Assembly: GCA_019119875.1 (NCBI GenBank)
Contig: DWWG01000242.1
Coordinates: forward strand, 1 to 64,000
Direction of reading: 5' to 3'
DNA length: 64,000 bases
Origin: Candidatus Dietzia intestinigallinarum
GTDB taxonomy: Bacteria > Actinomycetota > Actinomycetes > Mycobacteriales > Mycobacteriaceae
Shown in pieces: positions 1 through 8,395 of the stretch. Numbering within the stretch: the first letter of the stretch is position 1; each line of letters opens with the position of its first letter. Position numbers and translations under genes: made by a program. The notes under the pieces are model-generated. The model made no database searches, was not told where the DNA came from, and was given only the letters and a program-made list of their open reading frames with translations.

Positions 1-1
1 G

Positions 2-328
2 ACCGTCGGTTCGTTCATCCTGGGCATCGCGATGCTGCCGTTCATCTGGAACGTCATCAAGAGCTGGCGCTACGGCGAGATCGTCACGGTCGACGACCCG
101 TGGGGTGCCGGGAACTCGCTCGAGTGGGCCACCTCCTGCCCGCCGCCGCGCCACAACTTCGTGACGCTGCCGCGCATCCGCTCCGAGCGTCCCGCGTTCG
201 AGCTGCACTACCCGCACATGAGCGAGCGCATGCGCGCCGAGGCCCACGTCGGGGGTCGGACCAAGTCCCACGATCCCGACTCGGTCAAGGACGTCGCCGA
301 GCGGGGCTCGGCACCGCAGAAGGGCTGA
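2..328 (+). CDS. ctaD: Cytochrome c oxidase subunit I, C-terminal fragment
   Basis: Only the 3' end of the gene lies in the window; the reading frame is open from base 2. It encodes the last transmembrane helix ([21 protein letters not shown]) followed by the cytoplasmic tail with the [20 protein letters not shown] motif typical of the end of actinobacterial CtaD, the heme-copper catalytic subunit of the aa3 oxidase. A strong hairpin follows the stop codon, and serB comes next. CtaD followed by serB is the order I recall from mycobacteria and corynebacteria. Identity is clear from the tail motif even though the catalytic residues lie outside the window. Confidence 0.9.
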   Translation, partial: TVGSFILGIAMLPFIWNVIKSWRYGEIVTVDDPWGAGNSLEWATSCPPPRHNFVTLPRIRSERPAFELHYPHMSERMRAEAHVGGRTKSHDPDSVKDVAERGSAPQKG

Positions 329-357
329 CCGCCCCGTACTCACCCACGGGATCAGCT

Positions 358-399
358 CGAGAACCCCGCCGCTAGGCTTGTCCACCGGCGGGGTTCTCG
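358..399 (+). terminator. Hairpin terminator after ctaD
   Basis: A perfect 14-bp stem, CGAGAACCCCGCCG paired with CGGCGGGGTTCTCG, has a 14-base loop and starts 29 bases past the ctaD stop. The run after the stem is only moderately T-rich, which is usual for high-GC terminators. Confidence 0.75.
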
Positions 400-488
400 C
401 GTGTTCGGCTGAGTACCCGCCAGACGCGCACTTCTCATCGATGACCACCGGGCGGCCAGCCGTCCACGAACTCCCGTCAGGAGAATCC

Positions 489-1718
489 GTGAGCACCACC
501 GGAACCCCGGCACTCCTCACCGTCACCGGCCCGGATCGCCCCGGCGTCACCGCGCGAGTCACCGCGGTCCTCGCCTCCCACGGCGCGGACCTGGTCGACG
601 TCGAGCAGGTCGTCATCAACGGGCACCTGTCCCTGGGACTCATGACGAGGGTCGATGAGAACGCCGACGCGGTGGCGGTGGTGCGTGAACTCACCGAGCA
701 GGTGAACGAACTGGGCATGCAGCTCGAGGTGCAGTTCGACGACCTCGCCCCGGCGGCGCCGCCGTCCACGCACGCCGTGGTGATCCTGGGCAGCCCCGTC
801 ACGGCCTCCGCGTTCTCGGCCGTCACCGGTTCACTGGCCACGATCGGGGCGAACATCGACTCGATCCGCGGGATCGCCGACTACCCGGTGACCGGCCTCG
901 AACTCCACGTCTCCACCGTCGGGCGGGACGCCGCCGACGACTCGCGGCTGCGCGAGACGCTGGCCCCGCTCGCCGACGCCCACGGGGTGGACATCTCGGT
1001 CGACACAGCCGGCCTCGGCCGACGCTCCAAGCGGCTGGTGATGTTCGACGTGGACTCGACGCTCGTCCAGGGCGAGGTCATCGAGATGCTCGCCGCGCAC
1101 GCGGGCAAGGAGGAGGAGGTCCGGGCCGTCACCGAGCGCGCCATGCGCGGCGAACTGGACTTCGCACAATCCCTCCACGAGCGCGTCGCCACCCTGGCGG
1201 GCCTTCCCGAATCCGTGCTGGAGGAGGTGGCCTCCGGCATCGTCCTCACCCCGGGCGCCCGCACCACCATCCGCACACTCAAGCGTCTCGGCATCCGCTG
1301 CGGCGTGGTCTCCGGCGGCTTCATCCAGGTGATCGCCGGCCTCGCGGAGGAGCTGGGTCTGGACTTCGTGCGCGCCAACACGCTGGAGATCGTGGACGGC
1401 GTGCTGACCGGCCGGGTGGTCGGTGAGGTCGTCGACCGGGAGGCCAAGGCCGCGTACCTGCGTGACTGCGCCGACGAGCTCGGCATCTCCCTGAGCCAGA
1501 CGGTCGCGGTCGGGGACGGTGCCAACGACATCGACATGCTCACCGCGGCCGGGCTGGGCATCGCGTTCTGCGCCAAGCCCGCGCTGCGTGAGGTGGCCGA
1601 CGCGTCGCTGTCCAAGCCGTTCCTGGACACCGTTCTGTTCATCCTGGGCATCACCCGCGACGAGATCGAGGCCGCCGACACGGCCGCCGGCACCTACCGT
1701 CGGGTCCCGCTGGTGTGA
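489..1718 (+). CDS. serB: Phosphoserine phosphatase SerB with two ACT domains
   Basis: This enzyme hydrolyses O-phospho-L-serine in the last step of serine synthesis. The GTG start follows AGGAG at 479-483 and gives 409 residues, the length of mycobacterial SerB2; an upstream in-frame TTG would add a poor extension. Residues 1 to about 165 form two ACT domains (GPDRPGVTARV near the start), expected to sense amino acids. The HAD phosphatase domain follows, with the nucleophile motif FDVDSTL (Asp187, Asp189), the SGGF motif and the GDGANDIDML metal-binding motif. It lies between ctaD and a PTH2-like gene that overlaps its stop by four bases, suggesting translational coupling. Confidence 0.95.
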   Translation: MSTTGTPALLTVTGPDRPGVTARVTAVLASHGADLVDVEQVVINGHLSLGLMTRVDENADAVAVVRELTEQVNELGMQLEVQFDDLAPAAPPSTHAVVILGSPVTASAFSAVTGSLATIGANIDSIRGIADYPVTGLELHVSTVGRDAADDSRLRETLAPLADAHGVDISVDTAGLGRRSKRLVMFDVDSTLVQGEVIEMLAAHAGKEEEVRAVTERAMRGELDFAQSLHERVATLAGLPESVLEEVASGIVLTPGARTTIRTLKRLGIRCGVVSGGFIQVIAGLAEELGLDFVRANTLEIVDGVLTGRVVGEVVDREAKAAYLRDCADELGISLSQTVAVGDGANDIDMLTAAGLGIAFCAKPALREVADASLSKPFLDTVLFILGITRDEIEAADTAAGTYRRVPLV

Positions 1719-2554
1719 ACGACGGTGCGCTGAGCGGCAACGCGGGCACCGCCGGTGGCGGTGGTACCGAAGGAGGCGGCGTCGGCGGCTCGGCTGACGC
1801 CGCAACCGGGGGCCTCCCGGCGACGGGCGCGGCCCTCGGCTGGTGCCACCGTCGGTTGTCGGAAGGATCAGCCGGGGCGGAGGACCCGAACGACAGGAGC
1901 ACGGTTCGGTCGATGCCGATCGTGCTGCACCTGCCCAAGGGCGACCCGCCGTCCCGGACCCCGTTGCTCGAAGCCGCGGCCCGTGCGGTCGCCCTGCTCT
2001 GCCTGGACGAACGGGTCGCCCCGGACGGCCCGTGGCATGAGCCGTACGCGGCGTGGCTGGACGCCCGCATGCGCAAGATCGCCCGCCGGGCCAGGGGAGC
2101 GCAGTGGCGGGCGGCCCAGGAGGTGGATGGCGTGACCGCCGAGGTCGAGGGGTGCCAGGCGCGCGCCTTCGTCCCGGGGCCCGTCGACCACATCGACCCG
2201 CGCCTGGCCCGCCTGCAGATCGGGGGAACCGATCTCGAGCGCGATCAACCCCCACCGCCTGCGGCCGGGCAACCGGTGGTGTGGATCGATGCCGGACTGC
2301 AGATGTCCGTCGGCAAGGCGGCAGCACAGGTCGGTCACGGGATCATGCTGTTGATCGCGGAGATGCCACGGACACGGCTGGAGCAATGGATCGCGGACGG
2401 CTGCCGGGTCGCGGTTCGGGAGGCCGACCCCGCGCGATGGCGGTCGTTGTCGGCCGCGGCGGCGCGCTCGGAGCCCGGTGTGGCCGCCGTGGTCGACGCC
2501 GGCTACACCGAGGTCGCCCCGGGGTCGTTGACGGTCATCGCCACCGACCTCTGA
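1715..2554 (+). CDS. PTH2-family (peptidyl-tRNA hydrolase-like) protein
   Basis: The C-terminal 120 residues resemble bacterial/archaeal peptidyl-tRNA hydrolase 2: QMSVGKAAAQVGHG matches the conserved K-x-AAQ-x-xHG motif, followed by the ADPARW and TEVAPGSLTVIA strands. Pth2 releases peptides from peptidyl-tRNA; whether this actinobacterial branch still does so is not shown here. The GTG start overlaps the serB stop by four bases. It adds a Gly-rich N-terminus of 66 residues with slightly weak coding bias, so the ATG at 1913 (AGGAG 13 bases upstream) is a real alternative. The 3' end overlaps the convergent AraC gene by 52 bases. Confidence 0.7.
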   Translation: MNDGALSGNAGTAGGGGTEGGGVGGSADAATGGLPATGAALGWCHRRLSEGSAGAEDPNDRSTVRSMPIVLHLPKGDPPSRTPLLEAAARAVALLCLDERVAPDGPWHEPYAAWLDARMRKIARRARGAQWRAAQEVDGVTAEVEGCQARAFVPGPVDHIDPRLARLQIGGTDLERDQPPPPAAGQPVVWIDAGLQMSVGKAAAQVGHGIMLLIAEMPRTRLEQWIADGCRVAVREADPARWRSLSAAAARSEPGVAAVVDAGYTEVAPGSLTVIATDL

Positions 2555-3333
2555 GCCCGGTCACCGGCAGCCCCCGGGGCCGATGTCCCGGGCCCGCGGA
2601 GGCAGGACAGTGGATCGCTTCGGAGCTCGTCGATCGGGGTGCCGCATTCCCGGCTGAGCGCACGCAGCAGTGCCGCCCGGTCGGAGAATCCCGCGGCCCT
2701 GGCGGCGCTCTCGCTGCTGGAACCGCCGCGCAGGGCCCGCACCGCCACATTGAGTCGGGCTCGCGTGCGCCACTGCTGGAACGTGAGCCCGGTTTCGGCC
2801 GGGAACAGTCGCTGGATCTGGCGCGGGCTGATCGAGAACCGCTCGCAGAGCGAGGCCAGGGTGGCGGGGGAGTCCGCGGCGAGCTCACCGACCCGGCGTG
2901 CGGTGGGATGGACGGGCGGGGGGACGGCGAACGCCTCGGTGAGCAGCGCCGAGACGATGTCGTCGAGCCTGTCGGTGAACAGGGTCACCTGCTCGTGGGT
3001 GTAGGGCTGTGCGGCGAGCCTGGCGAGCATCAGGTCGGTGATGGCGGGGACGACGCCGAGCCTCCGGATCCGCTCCACAGGAGTGTTCCGCGGTGACAGG
3101 AACGGTCCGAGCGCGATCGAGTGCCGGTCCAGCTCAAGTGCATGGGGGACGCCGGGGGCGAGCAGGACCGACGTCCGTGGTTCGAGCGTGATGCCCGACC
3201 CGTCCACGGTGAGGTGCCCGCGGCCCATGACCATGTGCACGATGTGGGGTACCTGGTGCGTGTGTTCGGGATGGCCGAAGAATCGAACCCGACTCTCGGG
3301 AACCGCCATCGCCAGTTCTCGCGTGAATCCCAC
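2503..3333 (-). CDS. AraC-family transcriptional regulator
   Basis: The product is an AraC-type activator of about 276 residues with an N-terminal cupin-like sensing domain (HTHQVPHIVHMVMGRGHLTVDG) and a C-terminal double helix-turn-helix (LCERFSISPRQIQRLF, then ARAAGFSDRAALLRAL). I chose the GTG at 3333 because GAAGG lies six bases upstream; an earlier ATG (3399) and a later one (3309) are possible. It diverges from the siderophore-uptake operon and shares its promoter region, so it probably controls that operon in response to a ferric siderophore, as AraC regulators beside siderophore loci often do. Its 3' end runs 52 bases into the PTH2-like gene on the other strand. Confidence 0.85.
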   Translation of the reverse strand: MGFTRELAMAVPESRVRFFGHPEHTHQVPHIVHMVMGRGHLTVDGSGITLEPRTSVLLAPGVPHALELDRHSIALGPFLSPRNTPVERIRRLGVVPAITDLMLARLAAQPYTHEQVTLFTDRLDDIVSALLTEAFAVPPPVHPTARRVGELAADSPATLASLCERFSISPRQIQRLFPAETGLTFQQWRTRARLNVAVRALRGGSSSESAARAAGFSDRAALLRALSRECGTPIDELRSDPLSCLRGPGTSAPGAAGDRAQRSVAMTVNDPGATSV

Positions 3334-3454
3334 CGGTGACCTTCGTTCTTCCGCTCGTACGTGACAGGTGACACTGTGTCGCCTTCTGACCGTGGCCATG
3401 TCGCATCAGGTCTTCCGGGAGACCCTGCGACGCTCTACCCTTCTCCGAGGGCTA

Positions 3455-3473
3455 TTTGGTAAGCCTCACCTAA
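3455..3473 (+). promoter_or_regulatory. Iron box (IdeR/DtxR-type operator)
   Basis: The 19-mer TTTGGTAAGCCTCACCTAA matches the IdeR/DtxR consensus TTAGGTTAGGCTAACCTAA at 15 of 19 positions. It sits 18 bases before the start of the siderophore-binding lipoprotein, where a bound repressor would block transcription under iron sufficiency. The divergent AraC gene could be affected as well. Confidence 0.8.
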
Positions 3474-3491
3474 TCTTGCACCGGAGGATAG

Positions 3492-4505
3492 ATGTCACAC
3501 AACACCCGTGGGCTGAGGCGACCGCTCGTCGCCGCCGCACTGACCCTCATGATGGCCGCCACTGCGGCGTGCTCGTCCGGGGACGCGGACCCGTCGGCGG
3601 GCGCCTCGGGCGGCGCGGAGGAGACGCGGCTCGTCAGCACCCCGGAGGGCGAGGTCGAGGTGCCGGCGGACCCCGAGCGGGTGGTGGTGCTCAACTACGC
3701 GCTGGTCGGATACCTCTATGAGCTCGACGTTCCCGTGACGGCGACGATCCCCGAGGACGCCAGCCAGGCCAGCGGAGAGTTCTCCGAGATGTGGGGTGAC
3801 CATCCCGCCGAGGACGGTACGCAGTTCCTGCCGTGGTCGGCGGACGGATTCGACCTCGAGGCGATCCTCGCCACCGATCCCGATCTGATCGTGGCGGGAG
3901 GGTGGGGCTTCCCCGGCTTCCAGGCCGAGGAGGCGTACGAGGACCTGTCGGCGATCGCGCCGACGGTCCTCGTGGACCGGTCGTACGCCGACTGGCGCGA
4001 CCAGGCCGAGTTCCTCGCGGTGGACGTCTTCGACGACCGGGCCGGGTTCGACGAGATGGTCTCCACCTATGAGGACCGGGTCGCCGAGGTCGCCGGATCG
4101 ATCGAGGTCCCGCCGCAGCCGACGTCCTTCATCAGCGTGACCGCCGACGGCGCGCCGTATCTGCTGTTCGAGGGCACCGGGCTGCCCGTGATGTTCGACG
4201 AGCTCGGATTCCGGACCAACGACCTCGTCGCACAGTACGACCTCGCCCCGTATCAGCCGGGCGGCGACATGGCCGAGCTGTCGACCGAACAGCTCGGTCA
4301 GATCGTCGACAGCGAGACCCTGTTCATCATGGGGTTCAACGCGGACACGACCTCCGTGGCCGAACTGACCGACAGCCCCGCCTGGCGTAACCTGCCCGCC
4401 TTCGTGAACGGCAACGCCTACGACCTGCCGTACTGGGCACTTCGGCACGACTACAACGAGGCGCTCGCCCTCCTCGACATGGTCCAGACGGAGTTCGGTC
4501 GATGA
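3492..4505 (+). CDS. Iron-siderophore ABC transporter binding lipoprotein
   Basis: This is the periplasmic-type substrate-binding subunit, lipid-anchored to the outer face of the membrane, that captures ferric siderophore for the FecCD permeases encoded downstream. The N-terminus is a lipoprotein signal (hydrophobic AAALTLMMAATAAC, with the lipobox Cys at about residue 27). The body shows class III binding-protein strands (VVVLNYALVGYLYELDVPV, DPDLIVAGGWG). The ATG follows GGAGG six bases upstream. The gene ends in a 4-base ATGA overlap with the next gene. The iron box before it indicates iron-repressed expression. Confidence 0.92.
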   Translation: MSHNTRGLRRPLVAAALTLMMAATAACSSGDADPSAGASGGAEETRLVSTPEGEVEVPADPERVVVLNYALVGYLYELDVPVTATIPEDASQASGEFSEMWGDHPAEDGTQFLPWSADGFDLEAILATDPDLIVAGGWGFPGFQAEEAYEDLSAIAPTVLVDRSYADWRDQAEFLAVDVFDDRAGFDEMVSTYEDRVAEVAGSIEVPPQPTSFISVTADGAPYLLFEGTGLPVMFDELGFRTNDLVAQYDLAPYQPGGDMAELSTEQLGQIVDSETLFIMGFNADTTSVAELTDSPAWRNLPAFVNGNAYDLPYWALRHDYNEALALLDMVQTEFGR

Positions 4506-6220
4506 GTCTGCCCGATCTCGTCATCCACCCGCTGGTGGTGCGCACCGCGCACGTCGTGTCGGTCGAGGACCTGGGAGGCCGGATCCGTCGGGTCCGTCTG
4601 GAGGGCGACGAACTCGGCGCCTTCGTCCGCGAGGGGATCAGCCACCCGGCGTTCAGCGCGCCCGGCTTCGACGACCACATCAAGCTGATCTTCGCAGGCG
4701 ACGGAGACATCGAGTCGGCGATGCCACGCCAGCATGTCGACGGAATCGAATGGACGCCCGCCGAGCACCGGATCACCAGGGACTACACCCCGCACAGTGT
4801 GGACCCGGACTCGGGCGCCTTCTCCCTCGACTTCGTCCTGCACGGTGACGGTCCGGCGGTGAGCTGGGCGCAGGGCGCGGCCCCGGGCTCACCCCTGAGC
4901 TTCGTGGGCCCCAAGTCGTCACAGGTCCTCCCCGACGAGGCGACATCGATCGTCCTCATCGGCGACGAGACCGCGCTTCCCGCGATCCACCGTTTTCTCA
5001 CGGAGCGTCCCCTGACGGTCCCCGCGCACGTGGTGCTGATGACCGCCGGGACCGCAGCGCCTCCCGAGCTCCCGATCGGTGAGAGGGACTCACTGCGGCT
5101 GCAGAGGATGCCGGAACCGGACGGGGACGCCATCGCCGCACTCTTCGACGAGGTGTCCTCCGCGGAGACACTCGGCGACACCCCGTTCGTCTGGGCGGCG
5201 GCCGAGGCGCGCGCCCTCCTCCCGCTCCGGCGACGGCTGGCCGGGCGCGTGGCGAAATCCCACCGCAGCATCACCGGCTACTGGCATCACGACCACACGC
5301 AGGAGGACGGCGAGACCGCACCGGAGCTCCCCGGGCCCCCGGTCGCGTGGTTCGCGGTCCGTGCCGCACTGCAGACCGGATTCCTCGATGCGCTGAGGCC
5401 GGGGCCGAGGTCGACGGGCGAGGTGGCCTCGGCACTCGGTGTCCGGGACGCCCTCGACCCGCTGGCCTCGGTCCTCGCCACAGCGGGACTGCTCGTCCGT
5501 ACGGACACCGGTCGCTGGGAACTGACCGATCTGGCCGTCGACCTCGTCGACGACCCCCACGAGCGGGACGAGTACACCGGCACCCAGGCCGATCAGGTGC
5601 TCGCCCTCCGCCACCTGGCGGACTCCCTGCGTGACGGGCCCCCCGCCTGGCAGGTCGACACCGGATCCTCGTTCGCCGAGGCCGCCCGCACCGACCCCGA
5701 GGTGGCGCACCACCTCGAGCACGAGTCCGAGTCGCTGGTGTTCCTCCAGCACGGACTCCGGCGGGTCCTGCAGGGGCTGGGCGGTCAGGACACGGGCGGT
5801 CAGGACATCGTCGTGGTGGGGCCCGGCGCCGACCTGGTGACCCGCCTCGCCCGCGGCGCGGTGGACGGTGTCCGCACGGGCGCACCGGACGCACCGGACG
5901 AACTGGTGGATGTGGTGGTCTCCGCTATGCTCCTGAGCCACCTCGACGACACCTCGGCGAGGAAGCACCTCCGGGAGCTCGCCGGGACCGCGACGCGCGC
6001 GCTGGTCATCGACTCGAGCGTTCCCGACGGGCTGTCCCGCTCCGCCGCCGAACGGGCGCTGCTGCGGTTCGTCACCACGGGGCGCGACGCCCGGAGCCGG
6101 GACGCGGTCGGTGAACTGGCCCGAAGCGCCGGGTGGACGGCGGGGACGCGGCACGCGCTCGGATGGGGCGTCGTCGCCGACGAACTCGTCCGGGACGCCA
6201 CCGACACCGCCCGCCGGTGA
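4502..6220 (+). CDS. Siderophore-interacting FAD reductase fused to an O-methyltransferase-like domain
   Basis: Residues about 10-265 are a complete siderophore-interacting (SIP) ferric-siderophore reductase: TRDYTPH is the flavin-binding R-x-Y-T motif, then VWAAAEARALLPLRRRL and ITGYWHHD. These flavoproteins release iron from imported ferric siderophores in the cytoplasm. SIP proteins normally end there. Residues about 275-572 instead carry a winged-helix dimerisation segment (TGEVASALGVRDALDPLASVL) and a Rossmann-like segment (VVVGPGADL, MLLSHLDD) like plant-type/acetylserotonin O-methyltransferases, but with a poor and shortened SAM-binding region. It overlaps its upstream and downstream neighbours by four bases, so it is translated as part of the uptake operon. 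Confidence 0.85.
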   Translation: MSLPDLVIHPLVVRTAHVVSVEDLGGRIRRVRLEGDELGAFVREGISHPAFSAPGFDDHIKLIFAGDGDIESAMPRQHVDGIEWTPAEHRITRDYTPHSVDPDSGAFSLDFVLHGDGPAVSWAQGAAPGSPLSFVGPKSSQVLPDEATSIVLIGDETALPAIHRFLTERPLTVPAHVVLMTAGTAAPPELPIGERDSLRLQRMPEPDGDAIAALFDEVSSAETLGDTPFVWAAAEARALLPLRRRLAGRVAKSHRSITGYWHHDHTQEDGETAPELPGPPVAWFAVRAALQTGFLDALRPGPRSTGEVASALGVRDALDPLASVLATAGLLVRTDTGRWELTDLAVDLVDDPHERDEYTGTQADQVLALRHLADSLRDGPPAWQVDTGSSFAEAARTDPEVAHHLEHESESLVFLQHGLRRVLQGLGGQDTGGQDIVVVGPGADLVTRLARGAVDGVRTGAPDAPDELVDVVVSAMLLSHLDDTSARKHLRELAGTATRALVIDSSVPDGLSRSAAERALLRFVTTGRDARSRDAVGELARSAGWTAGTRHALGWGVVADELVRDATDTARR

Positions 6221-7302
6221 CCTCGACCGCGGCCACCGGCCACGACCGTCCGCCCCGGCCCGCGACACCCGGGTCCGAGCTGCCCCGGACCGGGGCCGGG
6301 ACGCGGCGGAGGGTGGGACGCGTAGCGGGATTGGCAGGCGGACTCTGCCTGCTGGCGGTGGTGTGTGTGCTGAGCCTGTTCATCGGATCCGCGGCGCTCG
6401 ACCCCGAGCAGGTCATCGCGGCACTGACCGGCTCAGCCGACCCGGTCACCCGGGCCACCGTGCTCGAGATGCGGCTGCCCCGCACGCTTCTCGGCGTCCT
6501 GGTGGGCGCCGCACTCGGCGTGGCGGGAGCGCTCGCCCAGGCGCTGACCCGCAATCCGCTCGCCGACCCCGGGATCCTCGGCGTCAACGCCGGCGCGGGC
6601 CTGGCCGTCGCGCTGGCGGTGGCGTTCTTCGGCGTCACCACGATCGACGGCTACGTGTGGTTCGCCTTCGTCGGAGCCCTCCTGTCGTTCGCCCTCGTCT
6701 ACGCGATCGCCCTCCGCGGGCCACACGGCGCGACCCCGGTGCGGCTCACCCTGATCGGTGTGGCGTTGACCGCGGTGTTCACCGGGATCTCCCAGTCCCT
6801 GGAACTCGTCCTGCCCCGCGTCTTCGACCAGATGCGGTTCTGGGGCGTCGGCAGCATCGCGGATCGCCCCGCGGGGACCGTCGCGTTCGTCGCCCCCTTC
6901 ATCGTGGTGGGACTGGTGATGGCCCTGGCCACCGGCCGCGCCGTCAACGCCATCGCCCTCGGCGACGACCGGGCCCGCTCCCTGGGCGTGCCGGTCGGAC
7001 TCGTCCGCGGGGCCTCGGCACTGGCGATCACCGTGCTGTGTGGCGCCGCCACCGCGGCGGCCGGGCCGATCGCGTTCGTGGGCCTGATGGTCCCGCACGC
7101 GGTCCGCCTGGTCAGCGGCCCCGACCAGCGGTGGATCATGGCCCACTCGGTGGTGGCGGCCCCGGTGCTCCTGGTGGTGGCCGACATCTTCGGACGGCTC
7201 GTCGTGTGGCCCGCGGAACTCCGCGTCGGCGTCGTCACCGCACTCCTCGGAGCCCCGGTGCTGATCTGGCTGGTACGACGTGCGGAGCGAGGTGGCCTGT
7301 GA
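6217..7302 (+). CDS. FecCD-family iron-siderophore ABC permease (first)
   Basis: The product is a membrane permease of about 361 residues with the FecCD pattern: RLPRTLLGVLVGAALGVAGALAQALTRNPLADPGILGVNAGAG near the front, then several hydrophobic helices and the ATPase-coupling loop region GLMVPHAVRL. It forms a heterodimer with the next gene's product to move ferric siderophore across the membrane. The GTG start overlaps the stop of the reductase fusion by four bases; an upstream ATG at 6133 would add an implausible Arg-rich leader inside that gene. Confidence 0.93.
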   Translation: MTSTAATGHDRPPRPATPGSELPRTGAGTRRRVGRVAGLAGGLCLLAVVCVLSLFIGSAALDPEQVIAALTGSADPVTRATVLEMRLPRTLLGVLVGAALGVAGALAQALTRNPLADPGILGVNAGAGLAVALAVAFFGVTTIDGYVWFAFVGALLSFALVYAIALRGPHGATPVRLTLIGVALTAVFTGISQSLELVLPRVFDQMRFWGVGSIADRPAGTVAFVAPFIVVGLVMALATGRAVNAIALGDDRARSLGVPVGLVRGASALAITVLCGAATAAAGPIAFVGLMVPHAVRLVSGPDQRWIMAHSVVAAPVLLVVADIFGRLVVWPAELRVGVVTALLGAPVLIWLVRRAERGGL

Positions 7303-8393
7303 CGCGCCGACCAGGAGGCGAACCGGCAGACAGGACGGTCGGCGGAGGCCACGGCCCGCGGCGGCGACCCGTGCGGGCGATCCGACTGGGCCGGATCAGC
7401 CGCATCGTGGCGCCCGCCGATGTGCTGGTCGCCGTTGTCGTCGTCGTCCTCCTCCTCGCCCTCGTCGCCTCCGCGCTCATGTTCGGCGACCGCCTGGTGC
7501 CCCTCGACAGGGTCGTGCGCGCCTTCGCCCCCGGCGCCGACCGCCTCGACGCGATGGTGGTGGTGCAGTGGCGAGCCCCCCGCGCGTTCGCCGCGGCCCT
7601 GTTCGGCGCCTGCCTCGGGGTCAGCGGCGCCATCTTCCAATCGCTGACCCGCAACCCGCTGGGCAGCCCCGACATCATCGGTCTCAACACCGGCGCGTTC
7701 ACCGGCGTGCTGGTGGTGATCAGTCTCGGAGGCATGGGATACGCCGCGGTGTCGGCCGGAGCGGTGATCGGGGGAGTGGGCGCGGCCGTCCTGGTGTACC
7801 TGTTCGCCTACTCGTCCGGTCTCCAGGGCTTCCGGCTCATCATCGTGGGTATCGCGGTCAGCGCGTTCCTCGGGGCGGTCAACTCGTGGATCGTCACCCG
7901 ATCGGAGCTCGACGTCGCGCTCCGCGCCGCGGTGTGGGGAGCCGGATCCCTCAACGGGGTCCGCTGGCCGCAGCTCCTGGGAGCCGGAGTGCTCGCCCTC
8001 GTCCTCGCCGCGCTGATCCCCTGGCTGGCCCGGCGGATCGCCCAACTGGAACTCGGCGACGACTCCGCACGCGTCCGTGGCGTGCGCACCGAACCGGTCA
8101 AGGCCGTGGCCGTCGTGGTGGGTGTGGCCCTGACGGCGCTCGTCACCGCGGTGACCGGGCCCATCGCCTTCGTCTCGCTGGCCGCACCGCAAATCGCCCG
8201 ACGCCTCCGGCGGTGGTCGAGCGGATTCGACCCCCTCGGCTCAGCCCTCATCGGGGCGGTGCTGTTGAGCGGATCCGACCTGATCGCCCAGCACGCGCTG
8301 CCCGCCGCGAGCGTCCCGGTCGGCGCCGTGACCGTCTGCCTCGGCGGGATCTACCTCGTGTACCTGCTGATGCGGGAGAGTGACAGGAGTTGA
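7299..8393 (+). CDS. FecCD-family iron-siderophore ABC permease (second)
   Basis: This is the partner permease, about 364 residues. It has a basic N-terminal tail and then the FecCD signature (WRAPRAFAAALFGACLGVSG, SLTRNPLGSPDIIGLNTGAF) and the cytoplasmic coupling region (VSLAAPQIARRLRR). The GTG start overlaps the first permease's stop by four bases. Two different FecCD subunits with one ATPase is the normal layout of ferric-siderophore importers such as FepBDGC. Confidence 0.93.
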   Translation: MTRRPGGEPADRTVGGGHGPRRRPVRAIRLGRISRIVAPADVLVAVVVVVLLLALVASALMFGDRLVPLDRVVRAFAPGADRLDAMVVVQWRAPRAFAAALFGACLGVSGAIFQSLTRNPLGSPDIIGLNTGAFTGVLVVISLGGMGYAAVSAGAVIGGVGAAVLVYLFAYSSGLQGFRLIIVGIAVSAFLGAVNSWIVTRSELDVALRAAVWGAGSLNGVRWPQLLGAGVLALVLAALIPWLARRIAQLELGDDSARVRGVRTEPVKAVAVVVGVALTALVTAVTGPIAFVSLAAPQIARRLRRWSSGFDPLGSALIGAVLLSGSDLIAQHALPAASVPVGAVTVCLGGIYLVYLLMRESDRS

Positions 8394-8395
8394 CT

